Notes: generated by a model from the sequence alone, not told the origin. DNA of 64,000 bases from Jeotgalibacillus terrae (GCF_016908195.1 NZ_JAFBDK010000012.1:1-64000), one strand, 5' to 3'; counted from the first letter of the stretch, positions 26,764 to 37,607 are shown. Program-made: numbers and translations.

Positions 26764-27534
26764 ATGAATCAGTCAGTTGATGATCAGGAAAAATATTATT
26801 GGCAGATGTGGACTGCCTCCAGAGATTCTCATGCGGGAGATATGCTTGTACAGCGGTATATGCCCCTCGTGCAGTACCATGTCCAGAGGATCAGTGCAGG
26901 GCTGCCTAAAAATGTATCAAGAGATGATATAAAAAGTCTTGGCTTGATGGGCTTATTGGATGCTTTGCAGAAATTTGATCCGGCGAGAGATTTAAAATTT
27001 GATACGTATGCATCATTCCGTATCCGCGGTGCAATTATCGATGGCTTGCGAAAAGAGGACTGGATGCCAAGGTCTGCAAGAGAGAAAGCAAAAAAAGTTG
27101 ATGCGAAGATTGAAGAACTTGAGCAGCAGTCTCTCAGACATGTCGAAGCACAGGAAGTTGCAGCTGCACTCGATATGCCAGTTGAAGAAGTATACCAGAT
27201 CACACAGGAGCATCTTTTTGCAAATGTTCTTTCCATGGACGATCAGTCCGGTGATCAGGACGATGAAGCTACAGCATTTACTTTAAAGGATCAGAATACA
27301 GTTTTGCCTGAAGAACAGCTAGTTAAAAATGAGTTACTGCAGGATTTAGCCGGCGTCATTTCTCAGCTGAATGAAAAAGAACAAACTGTTTTAAGTCTTT
27401 TTTATACGGAGGAACTGACACTGACTGAAATTGGTGAAGTTATGAATCTCTCAACGTCACGTATTTCACAAATCCATTCAAAATGCTTGTTCAAATTAAG
27501 AAAATTGCTGGCTACTGAATACAGCCGGTCTTAA
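26764..27534 (+). CDS. sigD: RNA polymerase sigma factor SigD (FliA family)
   Basis: A 256-residue sigma factor for late flagellar, chemoreceptor and autolysin genes. Region 2 shows DALQKFDPARDLKFDTYASFRIRGAIIDGLRKEDWMPRSAREK. Region 4 shows NEKEQTVLSLFYTEELTLTEIGEVMNLSTSRISQIHSKC. AAGGAGG precedes the ATG. It is separated from cheD by 128 nt with a terminator and TATAAT boxes. Confidence 0.97.
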   Translation: MNQSVDDQEKYYWQMWTASRDSHAGDMLVQRYMPLVQYHVQRISAGLPKNVSRDDIKSLGLMGLLDALQKFDPARDLKFDTYASFRIRGAIIDGLRKEDWMPRSAREKAKKVDAKIEELEQQSLRHVEAQEVAAALDMPVEEVYQITQEHLFANVLSMDDQSGDQDDEATAFTLKDQNTVLPEEQLVKNELLQDLAGVISQLNEKEQTVLSLFYTEELTLTEIGEVMNLSTSRISQIHSKCLFKLRKLLATEYSRS

Positions 27535-27549
27535 AAGGAGCGGGTTCTA

Positions 27550-27861
27550 TTGGGTCACAAACTGATTGGGCTGCAGGTAGCTATACCGAAAACGGTGGAT
27601 GCCGGAAAAATTGCAGATCAGCAGCAACAGCAAAGTAATATTAATCAGAGTCAGGTCGCTGCAATTGCTGAAAAAGAACGGCTGAGGAAGCAGGAAAGTG
27701 TAAACCGTTACGGAGAAAGTGAGAAAACCAAAGAAAAGCGCGAACGTGAAAAGGGTGAGCGAAGAAGAAATCAGCCGGATGAGGAGCTGCAGCAAACCGG
27801 CAAAACTTCAGCTGCCGAAACGCACCCCTTTAAAGGAAGAAGAATGGATTTCTCAGGCTGA
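27550..27861 (+). CDS. Small conserved-looking protein between sigD and swrB-like gene
   Basis: A 103-residue, highly charged, cysteine-free soluble protein. The start is LIGLQVAIPKTVDAGKIADQQQQ. A helical middle rich in Lys, Arg, Glu and Gln (EKTKEKREREKGERRRN) follows, and the end is HPFKGRRMDFSG. TTG at 27550 lies 9 nt after AAAGGAG. Similar small genes sit after sigD in some Bacillales, but I know no function. It is absent from the B. subtilis 168 order. Confidence 0.7.
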   Translation: MGHKLIGLQVAIPKTVDAGKIADQQQQQSNINQSQVAAIAEKERLRKQESVNRYGESEKTKEKREREKGERRRNQPDEELQQTGKTSAAETHPFKGRRMDFSG

Positions 27862-27873
27862 AAAGGAGTTATC

Positions 27874-28347
27874 ATGATTTTATTTTTATTAATCCTGTCT
27901 ATTATTTTCAATATCGCAGCGTTTCTTTCAATTTATCTTTTATTCATGAGACAGAACCGTCTGATCAGTAAAGAGGTACAGCATGAAAAAACGCTGAATG
28001 AAATTGAGCAGACATTTACAGGCTACCTGCTTGAAATGAAAGATGAAAATGAAGCGTTTTTAAAGCAATTCGAAAAAATAAGTCAGTCTCCGGAAAAAAC
28101 TGAAATCCGGCCGGAGCCTGTAAAAGCTGAAGAGCGTGCACTGATGGTTAAGACTTCACGTAATCTTGCTAAAACAGCTTATAAAAAGCCTGAACCAAAA
28201 CAGCTCACTGTAAGCGACCGGGCAAAAGAAATGGAGCGTGAAGGCCAGTCAATAGAAGAGATTGCCCGAACGCTTAATAAAGGAAAGACTGAAATAGAGC
28301 TTATGCTTAAATTCAGACAGCAGTCAGACAAAAAGAGTCATCAATAA
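27874..28347 (+). CDS. SwrB-like membrane protein (DUF6115 type)
   Basis: A 157-residue protein with an N-terminal transmembrane helix (residues 2-26, ILFLLILSIIFNIAAFLSIYL), a coiled-coil stretch and a C-terminal helix-turn-helix-like segment (REGQSIEEIARTLNKGKTEIELML). Topology and place after sigD match SwrB of B. subtilis, which activates flagellar export assembly. Identity by sequence is weak, so no symbol is given. Its stop codon lies in the loop of the operon terminator. Confidence 0.75.
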   Translation: MILFLLILSIIFNIAAFLSIYLLFMRQNRLISKEVQHEKTLNEIEQTFTGYLLEMKDENEAFLKQFEKISQSPEKTEIRPEPVKAEERALMVKTSRNLAKTAYKKPEPKQLTVSDRAKEMEREGQSIEEIARTLNKGKTEIELMLKFRQQSDKKSHQ

Positions 28348-28369
28348 TCACTTGATGACTTTTTTTTTA
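28336..28369 (+). terminator. Terminator of the fla/che-sigD region
   Basis: Perfect 9-bp stem AGTCATCAA / TTGATGACT (28336-28344, 28352-28360) followed by eight Ts. The loop contains the stop codon of the swrB-like gene. The right arm doubles as the -35 of the rpsB promoter. Confidence 0.88.
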
Positions 28370-28380
28370 TGTGGTATAGT
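28352..28380 (+). promoter_or_regulatory. Sigma-A promoter of rpsB, extended -10
   Basis: TTGATG (28352-28357), 17-nt spacer, TATAGT (28375-28380) with TGG just before it (extended -10). The expected start is near 28387. The -35 lies within the upstream terminator stem. Confidence 0.75.
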
Positions 28381-28386
28381 AATTAA

Positions 28387-28500
28387 CGGTGTTAATACAC
28401 ACGCTTCGTGATTGGGCGGATGGTGCTGCTTGGATTAAGCAGTTTCCGACCTGTAAATGACCGGAGCGGAGGAGAATAACCACAAGGAGGAACTAACACT
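28387..28500 (+). promoter_or_regulatory. Structured rpsB leader
   Basis: About 114 nt of untranslated leader with small hairpins such as CACG-CTT-CGTG and CTGCTT-GGATT-AAGCAG, then AAGGAGG before the ATG. Leaders of rpsB in Firmicutes are bound by S2 for feedback control. That function here is an inference from position and structure. Confidence 0.5.
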
Positions 28501-29217
28501 ATGTCAGTAATTTCAATGAAACAATTGCTAGAAGCAGGAGTTCACTTCGGCCACCAGACACGCCGTTGGAACCCAAAAATGAAGAAGTATATTTTCACGG
28601 AGCGTAACGGAATCTATATCATTGACCTTCAAAAGACGGTTAAAAAAGTAGAAGAAGCTTACAAGTTCGTGAAAGAAGTTGCTGCTGACGGAGGAGAAAT
28701 CCTTTTCGTTGGTACTAAGAAGCAGGCTCAGGAGTCTGTTAAAGATGAAGCAGAACGTGCAGGTATGCACTTCATCAACCAGCGCTGGTTAGGTGGAACG
28801 CTAACAAACTTTGACACAATCCAGCTTCGCATCAACCGTCTTAAGAAAATCGAAAAGATGGAAGAAGACGGCACGTTTGAAGTACTTCCGAAGAAAGAAG
28901 TAGTTCAGCTTAAAAAAGAATATGAGCGTCTTGTTAAATTCCTGGGTGGAATCAGAGACATGAAGAAGCTTCCTGATGCTTTATTCATCATCGATCCTCG
29001 TAAAGAGCGTATCGCTGTTGCTGAAGCAATCAAGTTGAACATTCCAATCGTAGGTATCGTTGATACAAACTGTGATCCTGACGAAATCGACTACGTAATT
29101 CCTGCAAATGATGACGCGATCCGCGCTGTCAAACTTCTAACTTCAAAAATGGCTGATGCTATTCTTGAATCAAAGCAGGTTGAAGAAGAGGAAGAAGAAG
29201 CAGTAGCTGCTGAGTAA
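28501..29217 (+). CDS. rpsB: Ribosomal protein S2
   Basis: A 238-residue 30S subunit protein. [34 protein letters not shown] and [19 protein letters not shown] are family signatures. The tail is rich in Glu. A terminator lies between it and tsf, so tsf is made partly by read-through. Confidence 0.99.
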   Translation: MSVISMKQLLEAGVHFGHQTRRWNPKMKKYIFTERNGIYIIDLQKTVKKVEEAYKFVKEVAADGGEILFVGTKKQAQESVKDEAERAGMHFINQRWLGGTLTNFDTIQLRINRLKKIEKMEEDGTFEVLPKKEVVQLKKEYERLVKFLGGIRDMKKLPDALFIIDPRKERIAVAEAIKLNIPIVGIVDTNCDPDEIDYVIPANDDAIRAVKLLTSKMADAILESKQVEEEEEEAVAAE

Positions 29218-29225
29218 TAAATTTG

Positions 29226-29264
29226 AAAAGGTGATAAGCGGGAAAATCCCTTATCACCTTTTTT
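29226..29264 (+). terminator. Terminator between rpsB and tsf
   Basis: A long stem AAAAGGTGATAAG-c-GGG pairs with CCCTTATCACCTTTT, with a short AAAAT loop, followed by Ts. Confidence 0.9.
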
Positions 29265-29308
29265 AAAGGATAAAAATGAATTTTTAACAGATATAAGGAG
29301 GAAATTTC

Positions 29309-30190
29309 ATGGCTATTACAGCGCAAATGGTTAAAGAACTTCGTGAAAAAACTGGTGCAGGTATGATGGACTGCAAAAAAGCACTTCAGGAAACAAATGG
29401 AGATATGGATCAGGCAATTGACTTCCTTCGTGAAAAAGGAATTGCAAAAGCAGCTAAAAAAGCTGACCGTATCGCAGCTGAAGGTCTTACATTCATCAAG
29501 AGTAACGGCAACGATGCAGTGATTCTTGAACTTAACTCTGAAACTGATTTCGTTGCGAAAAACGAAGGTTTCCAGAAGCTTGGTGACGAATTAGCAGATC
29601 ACCTTCTTACTGCAAAGCCTGAGTCTGTTGACGCAGCACTTGAAACTGAAATGAGCAACGGACAGAAAGTAGGAGACTACATTACTGCTAACGTTGGTAA
29701 AATCGGTGAAAAGATCAGCCTTCGCCGTTTTGAAGTACGCACAAAAGGTGATGACGCTGCATTTGGTGAATACCTTCACATGGGCGGAAGAATCGGCGTA
29801 CTTTCAGTAGTTGAAGGTACAACTGACGAGCAGGTAGCAAAAGATGTAGCAATGCATGCTGCTGCCCTTAACCCTAAGTTCATCTCACGCGACCAGGTTT
29901 CTCAGGAAGAAGCTGACAGAGAGCGTGAAATTCTTACGAAGCAGGCACTTGAAGAAGGCAAGCCGGAAAATATCGTTGCTAAAATGGTTGAAGGCCGTCT
30001 GAACAAGTACTTTGAAGAAATCTGCATTGTGGATCAGCCATTCGTAAAGAATCCTGATCAGAAAGTAAAAGAATTCCTATCTTCAAACAACGCTAAGCTG
30101 ACTGATTTCGTCCGCTATGAAGTTGGAGAAGGTATTGAAAAGCGCCAGGACAACTTCGCTGATGAAGTAATGAGCCAGGTGAAAAAATAA
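29309..30190 (+). CDS. tsf: Elongation factor Ts
   Basis: A 293-residue guanine nucleotide exchange factor for EF-Tu. The N-terminal UBA-like domain has [20 protein letters not shown]. The core has [14 protein letters not shown], the contact with EF-Tu. AAGGAGG precedes the ATG, and the length is standard. Confidence 0.99.
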   Translation: MAITAQMVKELREKTGAGMMDCKKALQETNGDMDQAIDFLREKGIAKAAKKADRIAAEGLTFIKSNGNDAVILELNSETDFVAKNEGFQKLGDELADHLLTAKPESVDAALETEMSNGQKVGDYITANVGKIGEKISLRRFEVRTKGDDAAFGEYLHMGGRIGVLSVVEGTTDEQVAKDVAMHAAALNPKFISRDQVSQEEADREREILTKQALEEGKPENIVAKMVEGRLNKYFEEICIVDQPFVKNPDQKVKEFLSSNNAKLTDFVRYEVGEGIEKRQDNFADEVMSQVKK

Positions 30191-30211
30191 TTTTTATTTA
30201 AAACAACAGGC

Positions 30212-30238
30212 GGGGACACTTTGTGTTCCCTCTTTTTT
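30212..30238 (+). terminator. Terminator after tsf
   Basis: Stem GGGGACAC / GTGTTCCC (one G-U pair), loop TTT, then TCTTTTTT. It lies between tsf and pyrH. Confidence 0.75.
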
Positions 30239-30267
30239 GGAAAAAATGAACCATACGGGAGGACTCT

Positions 30268-30993
30268 ATGAGTAAATCAAGATACAATCGAGTGGTATTA
30301 AAATTAAGTGGTGAAGCACTTGCAGGTGAAGCAGGTTTCGGTATTCATCCTCCGATCATTAAATCTGTTGCCGAACAGATTAAAGAACTGTCTGATCTCG
30401 GTGTGGAAGTAGCAGTCGTTGTTGGCGGCGGTAATATCTGGCGCGGTAAGATCGGCAGTGAAATGGGAATGGACAGAGCTTCTGCAGATTATATGGGAAT
30501 GCTTGCAACAGTGATGAACTCACTGGCACTTCAGGATAGTCTTGAAAATGCAGGGGTTGAAACCCGTGTTCAGACTTCCATTGAAATGAGGCAGGTGGCA
30601 GAACCTTACATCAGAAGAAAAGCCATTCGACATCTTGAAAAGAAGCGCGTTGTCATTTTTGCAGCCGGTACCGGAAATCCTTACTTCTCTACAGATACAA
30701 CTGCTGCACTTAGAGCAGCTGAGATTGAAGCGGAAGTCATTTTAATGGCTAAAAATAATGTAGATGGTGTGTATTCAGCAGATCCTAAGGTTGATACAGA
30801 AGCTGTAAAGTATGATGAGCTTTCATTCCTGGATGTGCTTAAGGACGGTTTAGCTGTTATGGATTCCACAGCTTCATCCTTATGTATGGACAATGATATC
30901 CCGCTCATAGTATTCTCAATTATGGAGAATGGAAATATAAAACGTGCTGCACTTGGTGAACCAATCGGCACAGTTGTCAGGGGGAAAAAATAA
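30268..30993 (+). CDS. pyrH: Uridylate kinase (UMP kinase)
   Basis: A 241-residue hexameric amino-acid-kinase-fold enzyme that turns UMP into [15 protein letters not shown] (ATP site), [10 protein letters not shown] and [21 protein letters not shown] are diagnostic. GGGAGG precedes the ATG. The last base of its stop is the first base of frr. Confidence 0.99.
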   Translation: MSKSRYNRVVLKLSGEALAGEAGFGIHPPIIKSVAEQIKELSDLGVEVAVVVGGGNIWRGKIGSEMGMDRASADYMGMLATVMNSLALQDSLENAGVETRVQTSIEMRQVAEPYIRRKAIRHLEKKRVVIFAAGTGNPYFSTDTTAALRAAEIEAEVILMAKNNVDGVYSADPKVDTEAVKYDELSFLDVLKDGLAVMDSTASSLCMDNDIPLIVFSIMENGNIKRAALGEPIGTVVRGKK

Positions 30994-31550
30994 TGGCACA
31001 ACAGACGATGAATGAAACAAAAGACAAAATGTCTAAGGCAATTCAATCTTTCTCACGTGAACTTGCGAGCATCAGAGCAGGCCGTGCAAGTGCTTCTCTG
31101 CTTGATAAGCTTCAGGTGGATTACTATGGTGCTCCAACGCCAATCAATCAGGTAGCTTCAATTTCAGTACCTGAAGCCAGACTTCTTCAGATTACTCCAT
31201 ATGATAAGACTGCGCTTGGAGATATCGAAAAAGCAATTCAGAAATCAGACCTTGGCCTGAACCCGGCTAATGACGGTACACTAATCCGTATCACGATTCC
31301 TGCATTAACTGAAGAGCGACGCCGTGATCTGGCTAAGCAGGTTAAAAAGGAAGCTGAAGAAGCTAAAGTTGGCATCCGTAACATCCGCCGTGATGCCAAT
31401 GATGACCTTAAAAAGCAGGAAAAAGCAGGAAGCATTACTGAAGACGATCTACGCGGTTACAGTGATGACGTTCAGAAAATGACTGATGAGCATATCGCTA
31501 AAATCGATGAGCTTGCTAAAGTGAAAGAACAGGAAATCCTTGAAGTTTAA
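30993..31550 (+). CDS. frr: Ribosome recycling factor
   Basis: A 185-residue factor that splits post-termination ribosomes with [31 protein letters not shown] and [12 protein letters not shown] are family signatures. It overlaps the pyrH stop by one base (TAATG). A terminator follows. Confidence 0.99.
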   Translation: MAQQTMNETKDKMSKAIQSFSRELASIRAGRASASLLDKLQVDYYGAPTPINQVASISVPEARLLQITPYDKTALGDIEKAIQKSDLGLNPANDGTLIRITIPALTEERRRDLAKQVKKEAEEAKVGIRNIRRDANDDLKKQEKAGSITEDDLRGYSDDVQKMTDEHIAKIDELAKVKEQEILEV

Positions 31551-31593
31551 GGGCACTTTTATTCACTAGTACTGGGGCACAGTGCACCGCTTG

Positions 31594-31630
31594 AAAAGGC
31601 TGAGACATATTTGTCCCAGCCTTTTCTTTG
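31594..31630 (+). terminator. Terminator after frr
   Basis: Stem AAAAGGCTG-a-GACA / TGTC-c-CAGCCTTTT with a short loop, followed by TTTTCTTTG. The palindromic flanks could work in both directions. Confidence 0.85.
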
Positions 31631-31725
31631 TTTTACCCCATTTCAAAACAAGGTAACATTTTCAAGTATATATTTGATATGATAGGACTAGCATAAAATA
31701 TGCAAACACCAATGGGGGATGTACA

Positions 31726-32520
31726 ATGCTCGAAAAAATGAAAAGATGGACGTCCTTGAAAGAGCCGGACTCCCTTTTACAACGAATTTCTGAATGTAAA
31801 AACTATAAAATACCTGAACATATCGCCATTATAATGGATGGTAATGGCAGATGGGCAAATAAAAGAGCACTTCCGAGAGTGGCCGGCCACCATGAAGGAA
31901 TGAAGACTGTAAAACCGATCACAAGGTTAGCAAATGAACTCGGTGTAAAAGCACTGACGCTTTATGCTTTTTCTACTGAAAACTGGGTCAGACCAAAAAT
32001 GGAAGTTGAATTTCTTATGAAGCTGCCTGAAGAGTTTCTCGGTACATTTTTGCCTGAACTGATTGAAGAGAATGTACAGGTTCAGATGATGGGAGATCGC
32101 GTCCAGGTACCGGTTCACACATTAAAAGCTGTTGACCAGGCAATTGAAAAGACGGCTCAAAATGATGGACTCGTTCTTAATTTTGCGCTGAACTATGGCA
32201 GCAGAAATGAAATTCTACAGGCAGTAAAAGCTTTTTCTATAGATGTAAAAGAAGGTAAAAAAAATCCTGAAGAGCTGAATGATGACATTTTTAGCTCTTA
32301 TTTAATGACTCCGCACCTGGGAGACCCGGACCTTTTAATCAGGACAAGTGGAGAGATCAGGCTGAGCAACTTTATGCTATGGCAGCTCGCTTACACTGAA
32401 TTCTGGTTTACTGATGTCCTGTGGCCAGACTTTAAAGGTGAACACCTGATTGAAGCAATTGAAGGTTTTCAAAAGCGTTCCAGGAGATTTGGCGGTTTAA
32501 AAAGTGAGGACGTAACATGA
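31726..32520 (+). CDS. uppS: Undecaprenyl diphosphate synthase (isoprenyl transferase)
   Basis: A 264-residue cis-prenyltransferase that makes the C55 lipid carrier for cell-wall precursors. IIMDGNGRWANKR holds the catalytic Asp; LYAFSTENWVRP and LLIRTSGEIRLSNFMLWQLAYTE are also conserved. GGGGGA lies 7 nt before the ATG. It overlaps cdsA by 4 nt. A possible TATGAT -10 lies at 31678, without a clear -35. Confidence 0.98.
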   Translation: MLEKMKRWTSLKEPDSLLQRISECKNYKIPEHIAIIMDGNGRWANKRALPRVAGHHEGMKTVKPITRLANELGVKALTLYAFSTENWVRPKMEVEFLMKLPEEFLGTFLPELIEENVQVQMMGDRVQVPVHTLKAVDQAIEKTAQNDGLVLNFALNYGSRNEILQAVKAFSIDVKEGKKNPEELNDDIFSSYLMTPHLGDPDLLIRTSGEIRLSNFMLWQLAYTEFWFTDVLWPDFKGEHLIEAIEGFQKRSRRFGGLKSEDVT

Positions 32521-33317
32521 AACAGAGAATTATAACAGGTGTACTTGCTGCAGCACTGTTTATTCCAGTCGTATGGGCGGGCGGCCTCTTCTTTATCGCT
32601 GGAATTTACTTTATAGCAACCGTTGCACTATATGAAGTATTAAGAATGCGCTCTATTCAGTTCAGATCAATCCCGGGTGCGATTTCCATGATTACGCTCT
32701 GGATTTTTCTGCTGCCAAATGAATACTATGAGTTATTAAATCAGCTCAATTATTCCAAAATAGAGACGGCGTTGTTATCAGTATTACTATTGCTCGTATA
32801 TACAGTGCTGAAAAAGAACCGTTTTACATTTGATGATGCAGCATTTGCTGTTTTTGCGATGCTTTATGTAGGGATCGGCTTTTACTATTTCATTGAAACA
32901 AGAAATGTAGAAGACGGATCAGGGATATTCTGGGTTATATATGCACTCGTTATTATCTGGTCAACTGATTCAGGTGCTTATTTTATCGGAAAATCGATGG
33001 GTAAAAAAAAGCTTTGGCCTGATATCAGTCCGAATAAAACAGTTGAAGGTTTTATAGGCGGAATTATAAGTGCGCTTGCAGGCGTGCTGGTCCTTTATTT
33101 CCTTGTACCACTGGATACAGCGCTTTGGTATCTGTTGTTAGCAAGTATTATTTTATCTGCATTCGGTCAAATTGGTGACCTCGTGGAGTCTGCACTGAAA
33201 AGGCATTACGGCGTAAAAGACTCTGGAAATATTCTTCCGGGTCATGGGGGATTACTTGATCGTTTTGACAGCCTGTTATTTGTGCTGCCTCTCATGCATA
33301 TCCTGCAATTAATCTGA
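32517..33317 (+). CDS. cdsA: Phosphatidate cytidylyltransferase CdsA
   Basis: A 266-residue membrane enzyme that converts phosphatidate and CTP to CDP-diacylglycerol. It has about eight hydrophobic helices and the signature region KDSGNILPGHGGLLDRFDSL near the C-terminus. It begins by ATGA overlap with uppS. Confidence 0.98.
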   Translation: MKQRIITGVLAAALFIPVVWAGGLFFIAGIYFIATVALYEVLRMRSIQFRSIPGAISMITLWIFLLPNEYYELLNQLNYSKIETALLSVLLLLVYTVLKKNRFTFDDAAFAVFAMLYVGIGFYYFIETRNVEDGSGIFWVIYALVIIWSTDSGAYFIGKSMGKKKLWPDISPNKTVEGFIGGIISALAGVLVLYFLVPLDTALWYLLLASIILSAFGQIGDLVESALKRHYGVKDSGNILPGHGGLLDRFDSLLFVLPLMHILQLI

Positions 33318-33335
33318 TGAAGGAGCTTTTTATAT

Positions 33336-34487
33336 ATGAAGAAGATATCATTGATGGGTGCTTCGGGGTCGATTGGCATTCAAACGCTTGATGTACTGAG
33401 AGCTAACCGGGACAGTTTCTCGTTAGTTGCTTTTTCAGTAGGGAAAAATATCGATCAGGCAAGAAAGATCATTGAGGAATTTGGCCCTTCACTTGTCTCA
33501 GTTCAAAATAGAGAAGATGCTGACGTACTCGCGGCAGAATACATAGGGAAAATTCAGGTGCTGTCCGGTAACGAAGGGCTGATTGAAACAGCCGTACATC
33601 CGGAAGCTGAGCTGCTCGTTAATGCAGTACTAGGAAGTGTGGGGCTTGAACCGACGCTTGAAGCAATAAAGGCTAAAAAAACAATTGCTATTGCCAATAA
33701 AGAAACACTGGTTACAGCAGGGCATCTTATCATGCAGCAGGCAGCTGAACATGGCGTAACCATTTTACCTGTAGACAGTGAGCATTCTGCGATTTTCCAG
33801 GCGCTTCAGGGGGAACAGCATAAAAATATAGAGAGACTTGTGATCACAGCATCGGGAGGCAGCTTCCGGGACTTAACCCGAAGTGAACTTGAAGGCGTTA
33901 CGGTTAAAGATGCACTTAATCATCCTAACTGGTCGATGGGGGCAAAAATTACAATTGACTCTGCAAGTATGATGAACAAAGGGCTTGAAGTCATTGAAGC
34001 GAAATGGTTGTTTGATCTCCCTTACGATAAAATTGATGTTCTGCTGCACAGGGAAAGTATCATCCATTCAATGGTTGAATTCCACGACAGCTCTGTCATC
34101 GCACAGCTTGGCACACCCGACATGCGGGTGCCGATCCAATATGCACTCAGCTACCCTGACCGGTTTGTCCATAAATCAGATCAGCGTCTGAAGCTTGAGG
34201 AAATCGGCAAACTGCACTTCTCTGAGATGGATTTCAAACGATTCAGATGCATTGATTTTGCCTACCAGGCGGGAAGGACCGGCGGAACGATGACAACCGT
34301 TCTGAACGCAGCGAATGAAGCAGCAGTTGCACTCTTTTTAGAAGAAAAAATCAGCTTTCTGGATATAGAAAATGTGATTGAAAAAGCAATGGCTTCGCAT
34401 GATCCGATTCAAAATCCTGATCTGGCTACTATTATCGGTACTGATCAGGAAACACGTTCAAAAATTCTTGCGGATTTTAAAGGCTGA
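33336..34487 (+). CDS. dxr: 1-deoxy-D-xylulose 5-phosphate reductoisomerase
   Basis: A 383-residue MEP-pathway enzyme that makes methylerythritol phosphate with [20 protein letters not shown] binds [15 protein letters not shown] and [13 protein letters not shown] line the metal and substrate site, and [13 protein letters not shown] follows. AAGGAG precedes the ATG. Together with uppS this links isoprenoid supply to lipid carrier synthesis. Confidence 0.98.
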   Translation: MKKISLMGASGSIGIQTLDVLRANRDSFSLVAFSVGKNIDQARKIIEEFGPSLVSVQNREDADVLAAEYIGKIQVLSGNEGLIETAVHPEAELLVNAVLGSVGLEPTLEAIKAKKTIAIANKETLVTAGHLIMQQAAEHGVTILPVDSEHSAIFQALQGEQHKNIERLVITASGGSFRDLTRSELEGVTVKDALNHPNWSMGAKITIDSASMMNKGLEVIEAKWLFDLPYDKIDVLLHRESIIHSMVEFHDSSVIAQLGTPDMRVPIQYALSYPDRFVHKSDQRLKLEEIGKLHFSEMDFKRFRCIDFAYQAGRTGGTMTTVLNAANEAAVALFLEEKISFLDIENVIEKAMASHDPIQNPDLATIIGTDQETRSKILADFKG

Positions 34488-34508
34488 AACTGCCACCAGT
34501 TTTTTATA

Positions 34509-34520
34509 ACGTGCTACAAT
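34509..34520 (+). promoter_or_regulatory. Possible extended -10 promoter of rseP
   Basis: GTGCTACAAT gives TG-C-TACAAT (-10 at 34515-34520). No convincing -35 is seen. A short stem AAACTG/CAGTTT with Ts lies just upstream (34487-34506) and may be a weak terminator after dxr. Confidence 0.4.
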
Positions 34521-34572
34521 GGGTTAAAGTCCGTATTCACAGGACATAACAATGTAAAAGGTGGTTGTGACG

Positions 34573-35847
34573 ATGAATTCTGTCATCGCATTTATAATAA
34601 TTTTTGGGGCGCTTGTATTTTTCCATGAACTTGGTCATTTTGTGTTTGCAAAAAGAGCAGGCATTCTCTGCCGTGAATTTGCAATCGGGATGGGACCGAA
34701 AATACTTGCCTTTAAAAAGAATGAGACGCAGTACACACTCCGTCTGCTTCCGATCGGCGGCTATGTAAGAATGGCCGGGGAAGATGCAGAAATGCTTGAA
34801 TTAAAACCGGGCTTCAGAGCAGGTCTGATTCTTGGTGAGGATGAAAAGGTAGAAAAAGTTATTTTAAATAATAAAGATCGCTATCCTGATCTTCGCGTTG
34901 TGGAAGTAGCCGATGCAGACCTTGATAAAGAGTTATACATCAAAGGTTATGAAGAAGGAGAAGAAACACTTCAGATTTTCAAGCTTTCAGAGAAGGCTGT
35001 ATTCATTGAAGACGGTGTTGAAACGCAGATTGCACCATGGGATAGACAGTTCAACTCGAAAAAGCTTTATCAGCGTTTCCTGACGATCTTTGCGGGTCCA
35101 GCGATGAACTTTGTATTAGCATTTGTCGTGTTAGCGGTACTTGCTATGCTTGCCGGTGTTCCGAATGAAGAGCCGATATTGGGTGAGGTGATTGAAGGAG
35201 ATCCTGCAAGTGAAGCGGGACTTCAGCAAGGAGATGTTGTAACTGCGATTGCAGGTAAGGAGATTACTACCTGGACAGACCTTACAGATATTATCAGTGA
35301 TTCCCCTGGAGAAGAATTGACGATCGACGTAGTCAGAGACGGTCAGCCATTAACCTTTGAAGTAACACCAAGAGCGGAAGTTTATGAAAATGGTGATGAA
35401 GAGGTAACGCAGGGTATAATGGGTGTTTATAATGACCTGATAGAGTCTCCGAGCATCTTCCAGAGTATTGCCTATGGTGCTGAACGGACTTATGAATTTA
35501 CCGTGCTGATCTTCAATCTGCTTGGACAATTAGTTACAGGCCAGTTTTCAATTGATGCCTTAGCAGGTCCTGTAGGGATCTATAAAAATACAGAAGCAGT
35601 CGCTGCAGCAGGTGTTTATCAGCTGATGCAGTGGGGGGCAGTACTGAGTATTAATCTCGGTATTATGAACCTGCTCCCGCTTCCTGCCCTTGATGGAGGC
35701 AGATTATTATTCTTCGGAGTGGAAGCGCTGCGAGGTAAACCGATTGACCGTCAAAAAGAGGGAATGGTCCATTTTGTCGGTTTTGCATTACTCATGCTTT
35801 TAATGATCGTTGTGACATGGAACGACATTCAGAGATATTTCTTATAA
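34573..35847 (+). CDS. rseP: Site-2 protease RseP/RasP
   Basis: A 424-residue intramembrane zinc protease. The HELGH motif is in [15 protein letters not shown] (residues about 18-30), a central PDZ domain has [18 protein letters not shown], and the C-terminal [16 protein letters not shown] supplies the other metal ligand. In B. subtilis it cleaves anti-sigma factors and signal-peptide remnants. ATG 34573 lies 8 nt after AAGGTGG; upstream GTGs at 34561 and 34567 fall on or beside the SD. Confidence 0.96.
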   Translation: MNSVIAFIIIFGALVFFHELGHFVFAKRAGILCREFAIGMGPKILAFKKNETQYTLRLLPIGGYVRMAGEDAEMLELKPGFRAGLILGEDEKVEKVILNNKDRYPDLRVVEVADADLDKELYIKGYEEGEETLQIFKLSEKAVFIEDGVETQIAPWDRQFNSKKLYQRFLTIFAGPAMNFVLAFVVLAVLAMLAGVPNEEPILGEVIEGDPASEAGLQQGDVVTAIAGKEITTWTDLTDIISDSPGEELTIDVVRDGQPLTFEVTPRAEVYENGDEEVTQGIMGVYNDLIESPSIFQSIAYGAERTYEFTVLIFNLLGQLVTGQFSIDALAGPVGIYKNTEAVAAAGVYQLMQWGAVLSINLGIMNLLPLPALDGGRLLFFGVEALRGKPIDRQKEGMVHFVGFALLMLLMIVVTWNDIQRYFL

Positions 35848-35869
35848 CAGAGAGTTAGAGGTGCCAGTT

Positions 35870-37585
35870 ATGAAACAAAGTCAAACGTTAATTCCAACTT
35901 TAAAAGAAACGCCTGCAGAAGCTGATGTTAAAAGTCATCAGCTTCTGCTGAGAGCGGGCTACATCAGACAAAACGCAAGCGGTATTTATTCTTTTCTTCC
36001 TTTAGGAAAAAAGGTGCTTCAGAAAGTGGAGAACATTATCCGTGAAGAAATGAACGCAGCGGGCGGTGTGGAAATGCTGATGCCGGCTCTACAGCCTGCT
36101 GAACTGTGGGAAGAATCAGGAAGATGGTTCACATATGGACCTGAATTGATGCGGATGAAAGACCGTCATGAACGTGAATTCGCACTTGGAGCAACGCATG
36201 AAGAAATGATTACGAGCCTTCTTAGAGATGAAGTGAAATCCTATAAGCGTCTTCCGTTGACGCTTTATCAGATTCAGACAAAATACCGTGATGAAAAGCG
36301 TCCAAGATTCGGCTTGCTGCGCGGGCGAGAATTCCTGATGAAAGATGCTTATTCATTCCATGCTTCTCAGGAAAGCCTGGATGAAGCATACGATAAACTG
36401 TTTGAAGCTTATAAAAACATCTTCAGAAGATGCGGTCTGAATTTCCGTGCAGTGCTGGCTGATTCAGGCGCCATCGGAGGCAAAGACAACCATGAATTCA
36501 TGGTGCTTTCAGAGATTGGTGAAGATACGATCGCTTACTCTGATTCATCTGATTATGCTGCGAACCTTGAAATGGCTGCAGTTAATAAGCAATATGACAA
36601 GCAGAGCCCTAGCGGTAAGGAAAAAGAGGAAGTATCCACACCTGATCAGAAGTCGATTGAAGCAGTAGCAGATTTCCTTGGAACTGATAAAGAAAATACT
36701 GTAAAGTCAATGCTCTTTATCGTCGATGAAAAACCTGTTCTTGTTTTAGTCCGCGGTGACCATGAAGTAAACGACGTGAAAGTGAAAAACGCTGTGAATG
36801 GCCGTGTGGCTGAACTTGCTACAGAAGAGCAGGCGATGCAATATACGGGCGTGAAGCCGGGCTCAATCGGGCCTGTTGGACTATCTGAAGAGGTTACTGT
36901 CATTGCAGACAATGCTGTAGAAGCAATGGGTGATATCGTTGCAGGTGCCAACAAGGAAGGCGTTCACTATAAGCACCTGCAGGCAGGAAGAGATTTTGAA
37001 GTATCTCAGTATGCCGATATCCGCGTCGTTGTAGAAGGAGATCCTTCTCCGGATGGCAATGGAACGATTAAGTTTGCACGCGGCATTGAAGTCGGACATG
37101 TATTCAAGCTGGGAACTGTATACAGTGAACCAATGAATGCAACAATTCTTGATGAAAATGGACGTTCAAATCCGATGATCATGGGTTGTTACGGTATTGG
37201 GGTTTCCCGTACATTAGCAGCTATGGCTGAGCAGTTTAATGACGAAAACGGTCTGATCTGGCCTGGCAATATTGCGCCTTATGACGTTCATCTGATTGCA
37301 GTGAATATGAAGGATGAGACACAGTCACAGACAGCTGAGGAACTTTACAAGCTGTTAACAGATTACCGTTATGATGTGCTGCTTGATGATAGAAAAGAAC
37401 GTGCAGGTGTAAAATTTGCAGATTCTGATCTGATGGGGCTGCCTGTCAGAATCACTGTAGGCAAGCGTGCTTCAGAAGGTATCGTAGAAATTAAGATCAG
37501 AAGCAACGGTGAATCATATGAAGTTCAAAAAGAAGAGTTAACAGACAAACTTCAGGAGATTTTCCGGCAGCTTTCTAATGATTAA
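35870..37585 (+). CDS. proS: Prolyl-tRNA synthetase
   Basis: A 571-residue class II synthetase of the bacterial type. It has motif 2 with [28 protein letters not shown], an editing insertion (about residues 220-400), motif 3 [13 protein letters not shown], and a C-terminal anticodon-binding domain. ATG 35870 ([13 protein letters not shown]) aligns with B. subtilis MRQSLTLIPTLRE and lies 7 nt after TTAGAGGTG; the upstream GTG at 35861 is within the SD. Confidence 0.98.
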   Translation: MKQSQTLIPTLKETPAEADVKSHQLLLRAGYIRQNASGIYSFLPLGKKVLQKVENIIREEMNAAGGVEMLMPALQPAELWEESGRWFTYGPELMRMKDRHEREFALGATHEEMITSLLRDEVKSYKRLPLTLYQIQTKYRDEKRPRFGLLRGREFLMKDAYSFHASQESLDEAYDKLFEAYKNIFRRCGLNFRAVLADSGAIGGKDNHEFMVLSEIGEDTIAYSDSSDYAANLEMAAVNKQYDKQSPSGKEKEEVSTPDQKSIEAVADFLGTDKENTVKSMLFIVDEKPVLVLVRGDHEVNDVKVKNAVNGRVAELATEEQAMQYTGVKPGSIGPVGLSEEVTVIADNAVEAMGDIVAGANKEGVHYKHLQAGRDFEVSQYADIRVVVEGDPSPDGNGTIKFARGIEVGHVFKLGTVYSEPMNATILDENGRSNPMIMGCYGIGVSRTLAAMAEQFNDENGLIWPGNIAPYDVHLIAVNMKDETQSQTAEELYKLLTDYRYDVLLDDRKERAGVKFADSDLMGLPVRITVGKRASEGIVEIKIRSNGESYEVQKEELTDKLQEIFRQLSND

Positions 37586-37607
37586 TCCTGAAAACTTTTA
37601 AAACCTG

